Below, piece by piece: positions 9,259 through 16,813 of a DNA stretch of 31,095 bases (position 1 is its first letter; the number at the start of each line of letters is the position of its first letter). Both the position numbers and the translations under genes were made by a program. Source of the stretch: an uncultured Lachnospiraceae bacterium (GTDB taxonomy: Bacteria; Bacillota; Clostridia; Lachnospirales; Lachnospiraceae); contig CAJUMC010000035.1 in assembly GCA_910587085.1 (NCBI GenBank), positions 1 to 31,095 of the forward strand. Reading direction: 5' to 3'. The notes below the pieces were generated by a model, which was not told the DNA's origin, searched no databases, and worked only from the letters and a program-made list of their open reading frames with translations.

Positions 9259-10320
9259 CTAGCATAATTGACGTGATATTTTACAGCAGATCTTATAAAT
9301 ATCCGGGTTAAATTTTGTTCCGGCCTCGATGCCCATCCGCTCGAGCGCCTGCTCCTTGGAGCAGTTTTCCCTTTCTGTCAGCACGCAGAACCGTTCCATA
9401 ATGGATACAATCTGCGCCCCGAGCGGAATCCTCTCCCCGGCCAGGCCGTCCGGATACCCGCTTCCGTCCCAGTTCTCATGGTGATATTGTACAATATCTA
9501 CTGATATGCTGATAAAATCGTTATAATCACTGTTGGCGTGAATGTCGCGCAGCAGCTTTGCGCCGAGCTTCGTATGGTTCCGGATCAGGGCGGTTTCCTC
9601 CGCCGTAAGCCCCTCTTTTTTCCGCAGAATTTCACTCGAAATCTCAATATTCCCGATATCGCAGAGGGGAGCCGCCAGCTCGATAATTTCGACATAGGTA
9701 TCCGAAATCTGCGACTCGAACAGCGGGGACAGCTGCATTGCCTGCGCCAGTATCCTGCAGTTCCGGCCAAGTCTCTCCACATGTTCTCTCTTGTAATCGG
9801 CGTGCTCGGCAGCGATATTCGCCATCGCATACAGAGTATTTTTCTTTTCCAGCTCGATCTGGCGCAGCTGCTCACTGACGGAAATCTGCAGACGCCGGTT
9901 CATCGCCCGCAGTTCCCTCGTCGCCTCGTGCAGGCGGAGACGCACGCCCACGCGCGCCTGCACAACCTCAGCAATAAACGGCTTCGTAATATAGTCCTCT
10001 CCGCCCAGCGTAAAACCCTCGATAATATCCTCCGGGTCCTCCAGTGCGGAGATGAATATTACGGGAATGGCTTTCGTGGCCGGATTTTTTTTCAGCAGCC
10101 TGCACAGTTCGTAGCCGTCCATGCCGGGCATGGAGATATCCGTCAGAATCAGCTGCGGACGCCATCGCTCCGCCAGCTCGAATGCCTGCTCCCCGTTTTC
10201 CGCCAGAAGGGGCTCGACTCCCATGCTCTTTATAATCTCCTCCAGGATTGCGCGGTTAACTTCCACGTCGTCCACAATGAGAATCTTATCCTTTTCTGCA
10301 TTCCTGTCTTCATAAAGCAT
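9259..10320 (-). CDS. Response regulator with degenerate HD-GYP domain
   Basis: An N-terminal receiver (acidic pair at 17-18, phosphoacceptor Asp61 in LTDISMPG, Lys113 in TKPF) is followed by a coiled linker (about 130-165) and an HD-GYP domain (about 165-353). HHENWDGSGYPDGLAG (280-295) is clear, and His180 fits the first metal ligand. The central HD pair, normally LHDIGK, reads LCDIGN here (Cys220-Asp221). The later conserved acidic position, normally ADVFDALT, reads MERFCVLT. At least one metal ligand is therefore lost and the domain is probably a weak or inactive cyclic-di-GMP phosphodiesterase, perhaps a binding protein or a partner of the intact paralog. It lies 15 nt after the PAS kinase gene and upstream of cheR. 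Confidence 0.9.
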   Translation of the reverse strand: MLYEDRNAEKDKILIVDDVEVNRAILEEIIKSMGVEPLLAENGEQAFELAERWRPQLILTDISMPGMDGYELCRLLKKNPATKAIPVIFISALEDPEDIIEGFTLGGEDYITKPFIAEVVQARVGVRLRLHEATRELRAMNRRLQISVSEQLRQIELEKKNTLYAMANIAAEHADYKREHVERLGRNCRILAQAMQLSPLFESQISDTYVEIIELAAPLCDIGNIEISSEILRKKEGLTAEETALIRNHTKLGAKLLRDIHANSDYNDFISISVDIVQYHHENWDGSGYPDGLAGERIPLGAQIVSIMERFCVLTERENCSKEQALERMGIEAGTKFNPDIYKICCKISRQLC

Positions 10321-10335
10321 GTGCGAATCCCCTTT

Positions 10336-11769
10336 CTACGGCAGAAGCTCATCCAGTGCTTTATATTCCCTGGAAACCTTATCGTAATTTTCTTTCTGAA
10401 CCGCCATTTTCAGCCGGAGAACCACGCGCTTTACTTCCTGCGGCGCTTCCTCAGTCAGCTGACGGAGCGTCTCCATGAAGCCCTCCGCCTTCTCCCAGTT
10501 TTCCATCTCCACACACAGGATCAGCTTCGACAGATTCTTCTTCAGGCTCTGACTGTTCTCGAACGTCCCGAACGTCCGGATATCCTCCTGCTCTCCGTCT
10601 TCTGCTTCCTCCGCGTTCTCCGGGGAGTAGATCGCATCATCCGGCTGCTGCAGCACCTCCTCGTCGCCCTCGCAGACGCCGACCCATACGGAAAAGGAAA
10701 AATTACTTCCCCTGTTTTTCTTGCTCTCCACCTCGATCCGCCCGCCCATCAGCTCCACAAGCTGCTTGCAGATATTCAGGCCCAGGCCGGTACCGCCGTA
10801 CTTTCTTGAAATGGAAGCATCCACTTGAGAAAAGCTCTGGAACAATTTTTCCTTATCCTCGTCGCTGATGCCGATGCCCGTGTCGGAGACAAGGAAAAAC
10901 AGTTCCATCCGGTCGTTTACCCTGGCAGTGCGGAATACCTCGACCGTAATCTTGCCCCAGGAGGTAAATTTCTGAGCGTTGGACAGAAGATTGTTCAGTA
11001 TCTGCACTATCCTCAGCTCATCTCCTATGATATATTCCGGTATCTGCGGGGATACCGTCATGAAAAATTCGAGTCCCTTCTCGGTAATCCGGTTGATATG
11101 GCTTGCCTTTATGTAATCCATCATACCGCGGAAAGAAAATTTCCTTGACTCCAGACTGAACTTTCCCGCCTCCAGCTTGGAAAAATCAAGAATGTTATTT
11201 ATGATTTTATTCATGTCGCCGCAGCACCGTTCAATCAGGCGCAGCGACTTCTGCAGCTCCCCGTCCATCTCGCGTCCGAGAAGCTCCCTGATATTGCCGA
11301 GAATCCCGTTGACCGGCGTCCGGAGCTCATGCGTCACATTGGCGACAAATTCCGATTTCACCTTCATCGCCTCCTGCGCTTCCTCCCTGACGCGCTCCAC
11401 TTCCCTGCCCAGAAATTCCCGCTCCAGGATATCGTTAGCCATGCAGATATACAGCCCCGGGCGCGATTCGCTCCGGACGATCCTGGCCTCCACCGGAAAG
11501 CAGGTTGTATTTTTGCGGTAGGCAACCAGATTCCGGATGCCCTCCCCGGCCAAAATGACGGACTCAGGGCTTCTTGCCTCCTCCGTATCCGTTCCCGAAA
11601 ACGTATTCGGAAATACGTCCCCGATCAATCTTCCGCAGAGCTCATCCCCGTATTCCAGCTTTTCTCTGACCAGCTTATTCGCATATACGATCTTCCCGTC
11701 TTCGCCGAACATCAGGACCATTTCGAGCGCGTCGTCAATCGGAAATATGCCTTCTTTCTCCAGCTGCAT
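10336..11769 (-). CDS. Soluble PAS-domain sensor histidine kinase
   Basis: This 477-residue protein has no membrane segment or signal peptide. A PAS-like domain (about 12-118) leads through a coiled coil to HisKA with NVTHELRTP (His147), then an HATPase domain with NNLLSNAQKF, SDTGIGIS and GGTGLGLNI (325-333). Residues 370-400 are acidic and low in complexity. The last 70 form a helical segment that resembles an Hpt fold in layout but has no phosphorylatable histidine motif. It probably senses a cytoplasmic signal and phosphorylates one of the adjacent HD-GYP regulators. The ATG follows GAGGAGG. A strong terminator hairpin lies only 27 nt upstream, too close for an independent promoter, so expression probably depends on read-through. 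Confidence 0.92.
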   Translation of the reverse strand: MQLEKEGIFPIDDALEMVLMFGEDGKIVYANKLVREKLEYGDELCGRLIGDVFPNTFSGTDTEEARSPESVILAGEGIRNLVAYRKNTTCFPVEARIVRSESRPGLYICMANDILEREFLGREVERVREEAQEAMKVKSEFVANVTHELRTPVNGILGNIRELLGREMDGELQKSLRLIERCCGDMNKIINNILDFSKLEAGKFSLESRKFSFRGMMDYIKASHINRITEKGLEFFMTVSPQIPEYIIGDELRIVQILNNLLSNAQKFTSWGKITVEVFRTARVNDRMELFFLVSDTGIGISDEDKEKLFQSFSQVDASISRKYGGTGLGLNICKQLVELMGGRIEVESKKNRGSNFSFSVWVGVCEGDEEVLQQPDDAIYSPENAEEAEDGEQEDIRTFGTFENSQSLKKNLSKLILCVEMENWEKAEGFMETLRQLTEEAPQEVKRVVLRLKMAVQKENYDKVSREYKALDELLP

Positions 11770-11792
11770 ACATATCCTCCTCAGGAAGGCTT

Positions 11793-11831
11793 AAAAACGA
11801 ACAGCAAAAAACAATGCTTTTGCTGTCCGTT
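11793..11831 (-). terminator. Intra-operon rho-independent terminator
   Basis: On the minus strand a 14-bp stem (AACGGACAGCAAAA against TTTTGCTGTTCGTT, with one G-U pair) closes an 8-nt loop and runs into a T tract. It begins 8 nt after the stop codon of the intact HD-GYP regulator and ends just before the ribosome site of the PAS kinase. It probably reduces transcription of everything downstream. Confidence 0.8.
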
Positions 11832-11839
11832 ATCTGTTT

Positions 11840-12925
11840 TTATGACAGGAAGTCATACTGTTTGATTACTTCGACGATGTTGAAAAAGTCCTCTCTGGCA
11901 AGCGCCAAGCACTCCAGCACATCCGGTGAGAACTGTCCGCACTCGCCGTTCATAATCATCTCGTAAGCGATATTATTCGCATAAACGCTCTTGTACACTC
12001 TCGGGCTGACCAGCGCGTCGTAGACATCCGCCACAGCAACAATATGGGCGCTGATCGGAATTTCCTCGCCTGCCAGATGATCCGGATACCCGTTGCCGTC
12101 CCATCTCTCGTGATGATAGCGGCAGATTTCGTAGCAGTACTGATAGAAGGTGCCGGACTGCGTCTTGCGGAATTTCTCGAGAATGTCGCAGCCGATCGTC
12201 GTGTGCGTCTTCATTGTCTCGAACTCTTCCGCCGTCAGACGTCCCGGTTTCAAGAGGATGGCGTCCGGGATGCCGATCTTTCCGATATCATGCAGCGCCG
12301 CGGCCCGCGCGATCTCGTCCAGCTGCTCCTGCGTCAGACCGTACTTCGGGAAATATTTCATCAGGTATTTCAGGAGAATTCTCGTAAAATATTTGATGCG
12401 GCGGATATGCTCGCCGGTCTCGAGGCTGCGGAACTCGACCACGGAGCTCAGCGCGTCGATCATGAACTCGTTGTTGTCGCGGATCTTCTTCTCCTGGCTG
12501 CGGATCGCCTCCTCCTGCTCCTTCAGGCGCTCCTCCATGTGATGCTTATCCTGGTACAGCTCGATAATGTTCTTTCCTCTTCTCTTTACGATATGAGGGT
12601 AAAAAGGCTTATGTATAACGTCCGCCACGCCGTAGGCATAAGCCTGCTCCTCGCTGTTGATGACGGTTTCGCCGGTAATCAGTATTACAGGAATTTTCTC
12701 CAGAAAATCCTGCTCCTTCATAAATTTCAGCACTCCGAAGCCGTCCATGACCGGCATGACAACATCCAGAAGAATCAGAACCAGATCCGGATTTTCCAAG
12801 ATCCTTGCCGTAGCCTCCTGCCCGTTCGGTGCTTCGATAATTTCGTATTCATCCTGAAACAGCCCGCTCAGTATCGCGCGGTTTACTTCCTCGTCGTCGA
12901 CAATCAAAATCCGTTGCTTTTGCAT
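11840..12925 (-). CDS. Response regulator with intact HD-GYP phosphodiesterase domain
   Basis: This 361-residue protein has a receiver (Asp10/Asp11, phosphoacceptor Asp54 in LLDVVMP, Lys106 in HKPF), a coiled linker (about 125-155) and a complete HD-GYP domain. LHDIGKIGIP carries the HD pair (His212-Asp213); HHERWDGNGYP (271-281), HTTIGCDIL and VADVYDAL are all conserved. HD-GYP domains of this type hydrolyse cyclic-di-GMP to pGpG or GMP. It is probably the catalytic output, switched by phosphorylation from CheA, the free Hpt protein or the PAS kinase. It is the first gene behind a promoter and structured leader, with AGAGG before the ATG. Confidence 0.95.
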   Translation of the reverse strand: MQKQRILIVDDEEVNRAILSGLFQDEYEIIEAPNGQEATARILENPDLVLILLDVVMPVMDGFGVLKFMKEQDFLEKIPVILITGETVINSEEQAYAYGVADVIHKPFYPHIVKRRGKNIIELYQDKHHMEERLKEQEEAIRSQEKKIRDNNEFMIDALSSVVEFRSLETGEHIRRIKYFTRILLKYLMKYFPKYGLTQEQLDEIARAAALHDIGKIGIPDAILLKPGRLTAEEFETMKTHTTIGCDILEKFRKTQSGTFYQYCYEICRYHHERWDGNGYPDHLAGEEIPISAHIVAVADVYDALVSPRVYKSVYANNIAYEMIMNGECGQFSPDVLECLALAREDFFNIVEVIKQYDFLS

Positions 12926-12950
12926 TCTCTACCTCTTTCCAGCATACCGC

Positions 12951-13006
12951 AGGTCTGCCCGCGATACCATCTTAATGGACTGATTTGAACAGGGAACTGC
13001 AGACCT
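12951..13006 (-). other. Structured 5' leader of the chemosensory operon
   Basis: Perfect 8-base arms (AGGTCTGC and GCAGACCT) flank a 40-nt loop, which contains a smaller CCAT-TAAG-ATGG hairpin. The element lies between the predicted promoter and the ribosome site, within a leader of about 110 nt. It matches no riboswitch that could be recognised by eye. Confidence 0.45.
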
Positions 13007-13041
13007 TATTTGCCGTTCTCCCACATTTCCTCAATAATACT

Positions 13042-13070
13042 AAGTTATCATTTTTCAATACAGATGTCAA
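13042..13070 (-). promoter_or_regulatory. Predicted sigma-A promoter of the chemosensory operon
   Basis: A perfect -35 TTGACA (13065-13070) is separated by 17 bp from a weak -10 TAACTT (13042-13047). It lies downstream of the Hpt gene and points into the HD-GYP, PAS kinase and che genes. Confidence 0.6.
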
Positions 13071-13107
13071 GCTTCAGTTTCCTTTGTCCGCGGCGCAGAA
13101 TCATGCC

Positions 13108-13482
13108 CTACGGCCTGTTCTCCTCGATGATCTCGCGGAAACGGTCATAAGCCTCCGTCAGCTGCTTCCCGTACTGATCCAGCAGCGCGGCATCCACCTC
13201 CTCCGGCTGTTTGTTTCTCAGCAGATCCGTAATCAGGGTAGCCGCCGCACAAACCGGTTCGATGCCGAGATTTGCCGTAACGCCTTTCAGAGTATGGGCG
13301 CTTTTAAAGGCCTCCTCGTAGTCCCGCTTCCCGATATTCTCGATCAGCCCCTGATAGCTTTTGTCGTCCAGAAACTTCATAATAAATTTCATGTACATTG
13401 CTTCATTTCCCAAAAAACGCTTCAGGACCGTATCCACGTCCGTTCCGTTCTCTTCCAGCTGTTTCCTGAATTTTTCGTCCAT
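13108..13482 (-). CDS. Free-standing Hpt phosphotransfer protein
   Basis: This 124-residue, all-helical protein carries the Hpt signature SAHTLKGVTANLGI; the phosphorylated histidine is about residue 63. Hpt proteins pass phosphate between receiver domains, so it could link the hybrid kinase receivers to the HD-GYP regulators. The longest frame starts at a GTG (13491) that overlaps the AAGGAG ribosome site. The ATG at 13482, 8 nt after AAGGAG, is the likely start. It has its own promoter and is separated from the next gene by 182 nt containing another promoter. Confidence 0.93.
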   Translation of the reverse strand: MDEKFRKQLEENGTDVDTVLKRFLGNEAMYMKFIMKFLDDKSYQGLIENIGKRDYEEAFKSAHTLKGVTANLGIEPVCAAATLITDLLRNKQPEEVDAALLDQYGKQLTEAYDRFREIIEENRP

Positions 13483-13554
13483 ACTCAACACTCCTTTTCC
13501 TGCTGTTTTTATACTATGTATATCCCTCGAAAAGCTGATGCCGAATTCTTTTCG

Positions 13555-13583
13555 ATTGTATCATAAATTGCGGCCGTCTTCAA
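13555..13583 (-). promoter_or_regulatory. Predicted promoter of the Hpt gene
   Basis: TTGAAG (13578-13583) and TACAAT (13555-13560) are 17 bp apart on the minus strand, about 70 nt before the Hpt start codon. Confidence 0.65.
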
Positions 13584-13634
13584 TTCCTTTTTATCAAAAA
13601 ATCCCGCCTCCTTCCTGTAAATAAATTGTAATTC

Positions 13635-13663
13635 TTGAATTTTACCGGCGGACATATTATAAT
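13635..13663 (+). promoter_or_regulatory. Predicted promoter of the flavodoxin-fold reductase gene
   Basis: TTGAAT (13635-13640) and a perfect TATAAT (13658-13663) are 17 bp apart, 35 nt before the ATG at 13699. It is divergent from the Hpt promoter. Confidence 0.75.
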
Positions 13664-13698
13664 CTGCATACAAAATAATCCGAATCGAGGTAAACAGC

Positions 13699-14319
13699 AT
13701 GAAAGTTCTTCTGATCAACGGCAGTCCGCACAGCGCCGGCTGCACTTTCACCGCGCTTTCCGAGGCTGCCTGCCGGCTGGAGAGCCATGGAATCGAAACC
13801 GAAATCCTCCACATAGGGAGCGCTCCTGTCGGAGGCTGCACCGCCTGCGGAGGCTGCTCCGGAAAGCGCCGGTGCGTATTTGAGGATACCGTGAACGCCG
13901 CCATTGAAAAGGCGGAGGCTTCGGACGGATTTCTAATCGGCTCCCCCGTGTACTACGCCTCGCCGAACGGGTCGCTGATTTCCTTTCTGGACCGTCTTTT
14001 CTATGCCGGCGGCTATGCGCTGGCCTGCAAGCCTGCCGCCGCCGTAATCTCCGCGCGCCGCGGCGGTACCACCGCCTCCTTCGAGGTGATCAACAAATAT
14101 TTCACCATCAATAATATGCCGGTTGTTTCTTCGCAGTACTGGAATATGGTGCACGGAAGCAGGCCGGAGGATGTAAAGCAGGATCTGGAGGGACTGCAGA
14201 CCATCCGCCGCCTGGCCGACAACATGGCATGGCTGCTGAAATGCATCGAAGCCGGAAGGGCGCAGGGCATTGTGCCGGCAGAGCCGGAAACGAAAATACG
14301 GACGGATTTCATCCGCTGA
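13699..14319 (+). CDS. Flavodoxin-fold NAD(P)H-dependent FMN reductase family protein
   Basis: This 206-residue protein starts with the flavodoxin-type strand and phosphate loop LLINGSPHSAG (FMN binding) and has SPVYYASPNGSL (82-93), which in the family contacts the flavin ring. Between them is a compact cysteine motif, C-x2-C-x2-C-x5-C (Cys47, 50, 53, 59). Archaeal iron-sulfur flavoproteins use a similar motif for a 4Fe-4S cluster, but many clostridial reductases of this family carry it without proof of a cluster. It is probably a cytoplasmic redox enzyme using FMN; the substrate is unknown. It is transcribed alone, with its own promoter and terminator. Confidence 0.87.
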   Translation: MKVLLINGSPHSAGCTFTALSEAACRLESHGIETEILHIGSAPVGGCTACGGCSGKRRCVFEDTVNAAIEKAEASDGFLIGSPVYYASPNGSLISFLDRLFYAGGYALACKPAAAVISARRGGTTASFEVINKYFTINNMPVVSSQYWNMVHGSRPEDVKQDLEGLQTIRRLADNMAWLLKCIEAGRAQGIVPAEPETKIRTDFIR

Positions 14320-14369
14320 AGCAGGAAACAGGGGCTGCCGCAAAATGCGGCAGCCCCTGTTTCCTGCTT
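14319..14369 (+). terminator. 24-bp perfect hairpin terminator
   Basis: Two perfectly complementary 24-base arms (14319-14342 and 14346-14369) enclose a 3-nt AAA loop. The stem begins at the last base of the reductase stop codon. The T tract after it on the plus strand is short. Because the arms are symmetrical it may also stop transcripts coming from the LacI-type gene on the other strand. Confidence 0.85.
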
Positions 14370-14464
14370 TCATAATTTCCGCTGCTTCTGTTCTCTCTGT
14401 GTTTTCTGTGCTTTCAGAATTTTTTGCCGATCCCGGCCGCTCCAGGATCTCAACTTCTTTCTGT

Positions 14465-15478
14465 TCAAAATTTGAGACCCTTCACGGAGCCGCCGACAAG
14501 CACCCTGCCCGGCACCACAAACTGTTCGGCGGATGCCGTTTTCGGGTTCTCAATCCGCCGGACAAGCTGCGCTGCCGCCACGCGGCCCAGCTGTTCCGAA
14601 TCCTGTTCCAGCGTCATAAGCGGCGGCTCCTGCGCCTTTGCATAGCTGGTGCCGTCATAGCCGACCACGGAAATATCCTCCGGTATTATCAGGTTTCTCT
14701 GTTTGATCACATTGATCCCGCCGATCGCGGTAAAATCATCGGGATAGAGGATGCAGGTCGGCGGCTCCTCCATATCCAGCAGCTGATCCGTCATCCGTGC
14801 CGCCCCCGCCGTATCGCGGTATTCGCAGACAAGCACATAGCCCTCGGGGATCGTCAGCCCGAGTTCCTCCGCCGTCCGGTAAAATCCCGCCAGCCGGTCC
14901 CGCGAAACGGAGGAATCGCCGCCGTGCACAAACGCTATGCGGCGGTGTCCCAGCTCGTACACCTTCTGGACAAGCTCCCGGATCCCCCGGAAATTATCGG
15001 ATTTCACGGAAGTCACGCCGTCAAACGAATGATCAATTGTGACAACCGGTATCCCGCTGTTTACCAGCTCGATCACCTCCGGATTATCAAAATCAATGCA
15101 GGCGATCACCACGCCGTCCACCCCGCGGTAACGGCAGTGCTCCGTATATGTCATCGCCCTGCCGCCGATATGGTTGCTGATAAAGGTGATATCGTAGCCC
15201 CTCGATTCCGCCTCCTCCTTGACGCTCTGCAGCACTCTCGCAAAATGCTCGTTCGTCAGCCCGCTGTGCGCCGCATCCAGAAAAAGAATACCGATATTGT
15301 AAGTGCGGTTTGTCTTCAGGGCAATCGCTGCAGAATTAGGAAAATATCCCATTTCCTTTGCCACCCGGCTGATATAATCTCTCTTCTCCCTGCTGATGTC
15401 GCTGTAGCCGTTCAGGGCCTTGCTGACTGTCGCCACGGAAACCTTGCACCGCGCGGCGATATCCTTCACCGATACCAT
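14465..15478 (-). CDS. LacI-family transcriptional regulator
   Basis: An N-terminal LacI helix-turn-helix (VSVKDIAARCKVSVATVSKA) is followed by the hinge helix (NSAAIALKT) and a periplasmic-binding-protein-like sensor domain (about residues 60-335) with the usual IGILF, GVDGVVIA, VVTIDH, GHRRIAF and VVGYDG stretches. It should bind operator DNA as a dimer and respond to a sugar or related ligand. An ATG four codons upstream (15490) is possible, but the ATG at 15478 gives the typical LacI start and sits exactly 15 nt after a hairpin shared with two other genes. It is 77 nt behind the FKBP-like lipoprotein gene. Its target is not evident; the GH51 gene is 13 kb away. Confidence 0.92.
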   Translation of the reverse strand: MVSVKDIAARCKVSVATVSKALNGYSDISREKRDYISRVAKEMGYFPNSAAIALKTNRTYNIGILFLDAAHSGLTNEHFARVLQSVKEEAESRGYDITFISNHIGGRAMTYTEHCRYRGVDGVVIACIDFDNPEVIELVNSGIPVVTIDHSFDGVTSVKSDNFRGIRELVQKVYELGHRRIAFVHGGDSSVSRDRLAGFYRTAEELGLTIPEGYVLVCEYRDTAGAARMTDQLLDMEEPPTCILYPDDFTAIGGINVIKQRNLIIPEDISVVGYDGTSYAKAQEPPLMTLEQDSEQLGRVAAAQLVRRIENPKTASAEQFVVPGRVLVGGSVKGLKF

Positions 15479-15493
15479 TTCCCCTCTCATTCT

Positions 15494-15507
15494 GCCGCGC
15501 AGGCGGC
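15494..15507 (-). promoter_or_regulatory. Start-proximal hairpin, copy 1 (LacI-type gene)
   Basis: On the minus strand, GCCGC-CTGC-GCGGC ends exactly 15 nt before the ATG at 15478. The spacer AGAATGAGAGGGGAA holds the ribosome site. Similar elements occur before the genes starting at 17884 and 27784. Confidence 0.7.
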
Positions 15508-15555
15508 GAAACCATCGCTAAGATCAGCATCTGCCTTCCGGCTGCCGGGCTCCTC

Positions 15556-16740
15556 CTAATTCAGTATTATCGAGTCCACAATCAAACTGTAGGCCTTATC
15601 GCGGAGCATATCCCGCAGAATCGCCTCTTTGCCGAGCTCATTCTCTGCATCCTGCGGCGATTCGTAGCCGTTCTGGGATGCATAAGCTGTCAGCCCGTCG
15701 GTGTATTCCTGATCGCTGACCTCAAGCTTTTCCGCCTCCGCAACCGCGTCCAGCAGCAAATACTCCTTAACCATAAATTCTGCATCTTCCTGAAGCATCT
15801 TGAGAAAATCATCATAGGTGTAGCCGTTGACCTCTGCAAAGCTCTGGATATCCATGCCGAAGTAGCTTGCATACGCGGTATAATAGCTGATCATCCCGTC
15901 CACATAGGACTGCTGATCCTCATCCGCCAGCCCGGTAAACTGAGAGTCCTCAAAAATCTTTTCAAACAGATTATGAATCTGCTCGTTCGAGGCCTGCTGC
16001 TCGGCATCGGCCATCAGCCCCTCATAGACGCTCTGCCGGTATTCCTCCACCGTAGCATAATCCGTCGTATTTCCGATCAGCTCGTCGGTAAGTTCCGGAA
16101 TCAGCTGCTTCTGGATTTTGTTGATCGTTACAACATAGGTGCCCGTCTGCCCGAGGTAGTCCGAATAATACACATCCTCTATCTCCGTCTCGACCGTCTT
16201 GCACTCGCCGATCAGCGCGCCGATCAGGCCCTCCTCAAAGTCGTAGGAATGGCTGCCCAGCTCGACATTGCTGCCCGTCTCCTCATCAATCTCCGCCCCG
16301 TCGATATACAGCGTGAAATCCACATTGACAACATCGCCGTCTTCAACGGTATTGCGGCCTTCAACCTCAATCAGCTCCGCCTGACTCTGGAGGAAGTAGT
16401 CGATCTCCTCCTGCACCTCCTCGTCACTCACCTCGAACTTTATCTTATCCACCGAAATGCCCAGATAGGTTCCCGGCACAACGCTTCCTTTCGGATCCCA
16501 GTACGAACCGCCGCTTTCCGTTTCGTTTCCGGCGCCGTTCCCGGCTCCATCGTCCTCGCCGTCCTTGTCGTCCCCTGCCTGATCACTGTTATCTTCCCCG
16601 CCGTCCGGGTTGCGCAGGCCGCCGCTCTGCCCCTTGCCGCCGCCTACCTGCATATCCGTCTCTCCATCCTCCGCCGAATCACCGCACCCTGCCAGCGCAA
16701 GGCAGCCGCAAAGCAGCATTACCATCCATCTCTTTCTCAT
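15556..16740 (-). CDS. Lipoprotein with degenerate FKBP-like and trigger-factor-like regions
   Basis: This 394-residue protein has a lipoprotein signal peptide with lipobox LAGC (Cys19) and an acidic, Gly/Asp/Asn-rich linker (about 20-80). An FKBP-like region follows (about 130-212: GDVVNVDFTLYIDG, FEEGLIGALIGE), then a helical region like the trigger factor C-terminus (about 215-394). Compared with its downstream-strand neighbour at 16814, the prolyl-isomerase motif is eroded: the DGF and VTFPDPY stretches are missing, so isomerase activity is doubtful. It is probably a membrane-anchored chaperone for exported proteins. AAAGGATGAG precedes the ATG. It is 73 nt from the paralogous gene, suggesting tandem duplication and divergence. 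Confidence 0.85.
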   Translation of the reverse strand: MRKRWMVMLLCGCLALAGCGDSAEDGETDMQVGGGKGQSGGLRNPDGGEDNSDQAGDDKDGEDDGAGNGAGNETESGGSYWDPKGSVVPGTYLGISVDKIKFEVSDEEVQEEIDYFLQSQAELIEVEGRNTVEDGDVVNVDFTLYIDGAEIDEETGSNVELGSHSYDFEEGLIGALIGECKTVETEIEDVYYSDYLGQTGTYVVTINKIQKQLIPELTDELIGNTTDYATVEEYRQSVYEGLMADAEQQASNEQIHNLFEKIFEDSQFTGLADEDQQSYVDGMISYYTAYASYFGMDIQSFAEVNGYTYDDFLKMLQEDAEFMVKEYLLLDAVAEAEKLEVSDQEYTDGLTAYASQNGYESPQDAENELGKEAILRDMLRDKAYSLIVDSIILN

Positions 16741-16813
16741 TTTTACTCATCCTTTCTTTCCTGACACCGGCGTTTGCAGCCGCAGGCTTTTTTGCCTCCG
16801 TCCGCTTCCCGCG

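Noticed and set aside
12966..12985. T-box-like string (ATGGTATCGCGG on the minus strand) in the che operon leader
   Set aside because: It only partly matches the T-box consensus, and the leader is too short, with no specifier loop or terminator/antiterminator pair. The downstream genes are not amino-acid or tRNA related.
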